Below, one piece after another: positions 51,581 through 64,000 of a DNA stretch of 64,000 nucleotides (its first letter is position 1; each line of letters starts with the position of its first letter). The DNA lies in the NCBI RefSeq assembly GCF_016859285.1, contig NC_053402.1, positions 7,956,531 through 8,020,530 on the forward strand, written 5' to 3'. Under the pieces are notes generated by a model. It was not told where the DNA came from and searched no databases. It saw only the letters and a program-made list of their open reading frames with translations. The position numbers and the translations under genes were made by a program. Source of the DNA: Xiphias gladius (lineage: Eukaryota; Chordata; Actinopteri; Istiophoriformes; Xiphiidae).

Positions 51581-51732
51581 TTGGTGACCTGAACGCATTT
51601 TATTTGTGTTGTAGGCAACAGTTTCCACTCTTGCCACATGAAAACTCCACAATACAACACGTACAGCTACTATCCATCGCCACAATTTCAGTGTCAAGGA
51701 TTTAAAGAACACACACTGATACATTGAAGAGC

Positions 51733-51738
51733 TTTATT
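51733..51738 (-). terminator. ddx17: ddx17 polyadenylation signal
   Basis: TTTATT on the plus strand (AATAAA on the minus), about 960 bases beyond the ddx17 stop. It lies only 170 bases from the gga1 signal on the other strand. Confidence 0.6.
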
Positions 51739-52693
51739 AAACATGAAAAACAAACTGTAAAAAGGGACTTACTATTTTCACTGCAGCAAAGACTTGACCA
51801 CACTGGTGATTAACTGAATACAGTAACCTATGGCAGGTCTCAGGATTTTGTTAGTACAGACACTTACAAAATGTGAAAGAAAACTCATTTACATGCATGT
51901 GACTTAAGCTGGTGCCATGGCTACACAAAGCCCCTGCAGAGTTGCCTCTATTAGGCCTAAATTAATATATGTCAGGAAATCATCACAATAAAGTTTAAAG
52001 AAACTGTTCAAAAGAAGGAAAAAAAATCCCCTTATGTTTAAAAAAAAAAAAAAAAAATTTTAACCCCTTTGCTCAAGATACATCAGGATCCCCATGTTTT
52101 CTTCGGTAATTCAAACTGATCTTGTGGTTTACAAATTTTAAAATCCAAAAATAAAGATACTGAAACTAGAACAGAAACAAGCTTATATACAAGAATTAAC
52201 TTCAGCACCTACCTTCAATAAACCTAAAGGAAAAATCAAATACTCTATAAATGCTCTGTAGCAGCTCACATAAAGAGGATAACATTACAAAAAAAAGAAA
52301 ACATGTTTGTATAAAAGATTTTTTTCCCAAGACAACTGTGACAAACTTAGATATGTGACAGACCAGCTTCTGTCAAACTAAACAACTAATGCTAACTAAC
52401 TTGACTTTAAAGAAAAAGTCAAAAACCAAAAAGGGTTGACAATTTAATAAACAATCTGGGAACCAGTCTAAATGTTACAAAACCATGTTGATGCTGAAGA
52501 AGGAATTTCAAAGCACAGTGCACTGATTCGTTGCAACCCAAACAAGTTCTTAACTGGAATGGTGATGTTACGGTGGACAAATGCCCAGGACTAAATCCTT
52601 GCAATCAAGACATTTCTGACTGATTTTGAAACTGTCTGTGTGAATGGGTGTAGTGTGTTTTGTGTCGTGTGTGACTGTGGTGCACAGATTACT
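51739..52693 (-). other. ddx17: ddx17 3' UTR
   Basis: AT-rich, without coding potential, between the stop codon and the minus-strand AATAAA. It contains a poly-A run near 52040. Confidence 0.6.
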
Positions 52694-61198
<8,505 letters not shown>

Positions 61199-61650
61199 TT
61201 TGAGGACACGTGCTCTTCTGAGTGATAAAGCACTTATTTAGTGTTACTGTTAGATCAGTGGAGTTATTGTCTCGAAAAAGTTACCTGGCTTTCGCTTTTC
61301 GTTACGGTTTCAGGCCTTGTTTGAAAAAGACTGTAGCTAACTATATCCGACGTGTCCTCTATTTCAGCAGTCAACTGCCAGCGTCATCTTGGAGCACAGA
61401 CTGAATGAAGAAACTGTCGCTTTCTTACAGGTTTGTTGAAATATAACACCAAGACATGTTTTTGGTGTGACGAATTTAAACTTCAGTTCTACTGACACAA
61501 GGCGATGCAAGATGCACCGCTATGTTGTTGTTGTTAGCTTTGCGCTCAGCCTCCGAGCGGAAGCTACTGTGACTGGTACCCTGCTGAGGAAGCCCCGCCC
61601 CCAGTATGATTGACATCCTCTTGGTCCCAGTCCTTTTCTTCCTTTTTCTG
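61199..61650 (-). promoter_or_regulatory. ddx17: ddx17 promoter and 5' UTR
   Basis: CpG-bearing sequence upstream of the ATG, including CACGTG at 61207-61212 (an E-box) and GC-rich words near 61550-61600. No TATA box at a useful distance. Confidence 0.45.
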
Positions 61651-61904
61651 TATTTGAGCTGTACTTTACCATTTATGTATTATAATTTTTTAACATTGAC
61701 AATTTTGTAGGAAAGCGTTACACGTAACTAACATAGATATTCTGAATTGTATTGGCTGCTTGCTACTTTAATTTGTAAAAACTACTAATAGCTACTTAAA
61801 AATTAGTTGTACTGAATTCTGTCTTCATCAATAACAATGTTGAGGCGAGTTTTTAATAAAGTCGACAGCTCGTACACAATTGCAATGAAAATTGAAAAAA
61901 GATC

Positions 61905-62105
61905 ATATTTATTGCAGGATTCTATTGCGCTGCATTACTGAGTAGCAGTGGTATGAGAAATGTTCTGATCTTTTGTAACAATATCACAAAGTAAAAGTGC
62001 TACAAGTAAAAAGTAAAAGCTTAGCTTTCAAAATGTTTCTCAAATAATAGTGCATTAGTATTATCAGCAAAATGTACTTAAAGTATAAAAAACCCGTTTT
62101 GTTAT
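61905..62105. mobile_element. hAT-like non-autonomous repeat fragment
   Basis: Rich in AAGTAAAAG and TACTTAAAGTA words, with the block TTTTGTAAC-AATATC and AGTATTATCAGCAAAATGTACTTAAAGTATAAAA-like order remembered from the same common teleost repeat type as 7943-8090. No ends or transposase visible. Confidence 0.35.
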
Positions 62106-62109
62106 GTTT

Positions 62110-64000
62110 ACGTTTGTCTTTTATTTCTTTTTCAACACCAACAGAAACCAATATAGCATCAAAACATGAGATATTACCAATATACAAATTAAAAAGTATA
62201 CAACAGAAATAAAACAGGAGAATATATGAAAATTAAAATATTAATACACAAAAATGTTAAAACAAAGCACTATACCAAGCAATGCCATTACAGTCATTAT
62301 CATGAATGTTTCACAGTGCTTAGTTTAACTCTATTTACAACATTCTTTCCTTTCTGGTATAGTATTTACTGGTTTAATATATTCAGTTTTATGATTAAAA
62401 TCCAGCTTTTAAATCACATAGTATCAAAACTATCATTTGATAGTGTTTTGAATCAAGATGCTTGAGTTTGATGTGCTGTTACCTAGGGGCAAAGTATAAG
62501 GCAGTGATTTCCCTTTTTCAATACCACTAAATTAATGTAAAAATGAATAGAATAAATTCACTCAACCTTTGCCTGTAACTGAAGCACTGCAGGCTTAGTG
62601 GAAAAATGTGATACAAAAGTGATGTTTTAATTATTGAGTGTAGGAGGTGGTAGGAAGGGATATGGGTTAGTGTCACAGCCAGTCCAACTTTTGATTCCAC
62701 TGGTGATGGATTCCATAATTCACAAACACTTTCACTCTAATGGAACACGATTTTCTCATTACAAAGTTGATTGTGCACTGTTGAGGATGCACATCCATTT
62801 GGCTGTTTTTTTTCCTCCAGAATACATTCATTACTCACAAATAATGTAGTGTATGTTTATCTGCAGTCAATAGACTTGAGTCAATCTGTAAGACCTGTTT
62901 GGATTCTGCTCTCAACATAAAACAAAAAAAACGCCAAACGTACATTTTACTGGCAGCATTGGGCCTTGGGCCTACTCAGCTTTTACACCGCTTGGCTCTG
63001 CCATCAAATATTTATGATCACGACCACAAGCAACTTCTACGCTGGCCGCTGCTAAAACGCATATTAAACATCAGCTGATAACAGTATGAACATCAACTCA
63101 AATACAGTTCCTATTATCTTTTGGAAAAAAGATAATAGGAACAAGAGGAACAACAGGATAGCAGGCAGGCCCAAAGGTTTTGACTCAATTGAGGCTTTTT
63201 TACCACTCCCTATTCTTCTAGCGTGCATCAGTTTTTTCTGCTATAGTGTGTGCCTTTAACACATTTTTTTCCTAACTGTACCTCAACATTCTGTCATCTT
63301 GCACACCAACTTTTAATGCACATACATTCCTATTCAGGATGTGAGTACAATCAGATTTAAAGCCTTGTTTGAACTGTCCTTATCTGTCTGTAGTGACCAA
63401 TGTCCTGACTCACTCACTACTACTACTATAGCAGTGATGCCTTTATAAACAGTATCAGCAGAGGCAGGCCTGATCTGTGCTGCCTGTAATGCCCTTAATT
63501 AAGGGAATACAATCCACAGCACAGCTGGGCCGTCTCTGTAGGGAGGTGCTGCTTCTTCAGTAATCTGTTATCTGTGTAGGTGTTGTCCTTCCGTCAGTCC
63601 CTCTGCCCACACTAAAATCTCTCCTACAGATGTTCTTGCGGTGCTCCACAAACAGTAATATTGTGCGAGGGGCCCAAGTTGGGCGCACAGCCGCAGTCAT
63701 ACTATTACACTTTTGATTCACAAAAATGAAAACATACACTGAATATTTATAACATTTCTGGAATAACAATTTTCCAAACATAATAGTCTTTAAATGACTT
63801 ATGCCTTCAAGGTCATACAACATTTAAATAAAAAAATAAAATAAAAATAAGCGATCAAATTCTTATATATTAAAATTAAGCCCTGCAATTAGAAGGCTCC
63901 TTAGTTTTCTTGGCTATAAATCAATTCTAAATCTTAAAACGGGTTGCCTCATTAACTGAAGCACAGGGTACTACTCCTTCTATTTGGCAAGGTTTCAGTA
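62110..64000. other. No gene recognised
   Basis: AT-rich, with several AATAAA signals on both strands. This could be the 3' UTR of a minus-strand gene to the right or intergenic sequence. The frame at 63557-63823 on the minus strand resembles no known protein. A perfect hairpin lies at 63107-63142. Confidence 0.35.
63107..63142. repeat. Perfect hairpin, 16-bp stem with GGAA loop
   Basis: GTTCCTATTATCTTTT (63107-63122), the four-base loop GGAA, and the exact reverse complement (63127-63142). Confidence 0.85.

Noticed and set aside
63557-63823. Possible coding exon at the right edge
   Set aside because: No homology recognised, no paired splice sites in phase, and flanked by A-rich UTR-like sequence.

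Overview
The window is chromosomal DNA from a bony (teleost) fish, probably a percomorph. It is AT-rich and dense in CA/TG microsatellites. It carries Tc1/mariner copies and other repeats of fish type, and its intron-rich genes encode proteins that read as clear vertebrate orthologues. Five protein genes can be followed exon by exon. In every one the splice phases close and give a full-length protein.

Layout. 1-6290: no gene recognised; the strongest signal is a plus-strand AATAAA at 6262, so this may be the 3' end or flank of a gene to the left. 6290-18580: the 5' flank of sox10, with repeat fragments, two long dinucleotide arrays, several unique non-coding blocks with SoxE-like paired sites, and two candidate promoters (a GC-rich non-coding exon ending at 15943 and a TATA box at 17844). 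18584-26710: sox10 on the plus strand, three coding exons, 497 aa, with a decayed Tc1 element in the putative 3' UTR. 27000-31040: intergenic repeats (tRNA-like SINE, CA array, truncated Tc1). 31059-33215: polr2f, minus, 127 aa. 34620-40963: micall1, minus, 15 exons, 894 aa. 40964-42490: head-to-head promoter interval. 42491-51580: gga1, plus, 17 exons, 657 aa. 51715-61198: ddx17, minus, 13 exons, 647 aa, with a 3.1 kb intron 11 and a Tc1 copy in intron 8. 61200-64000: ddx17 promoter, a repeat fragment and unassigned sequence.

The genes are not an operon but a conserved vertebrate neighbourhood. In human 22q13.1, MICALL1, POLR2F and SOX10 are adjacent in the same relative order and orientation, and GGA1 and DDX17 lie nearby. 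sox10 is the neural-crest and glial regulator. The other four are housekeeping genes: a shared RNA polymerase subunit, an endosomal Rab/EHD scaffold, a TGN clathrin adaptor and an RNA helicase. The accessory interest lies in the sox10 regulatory flank, the ddx17 intron 11, the splice-site microsatellite in gga1, and a set of perfect short hairpins. I found no CRISPR array, no rRNA, no true tRNA gene and no recognisable retrovirus or Polinton. No wholly new system could be demonstrated from sequence alone.
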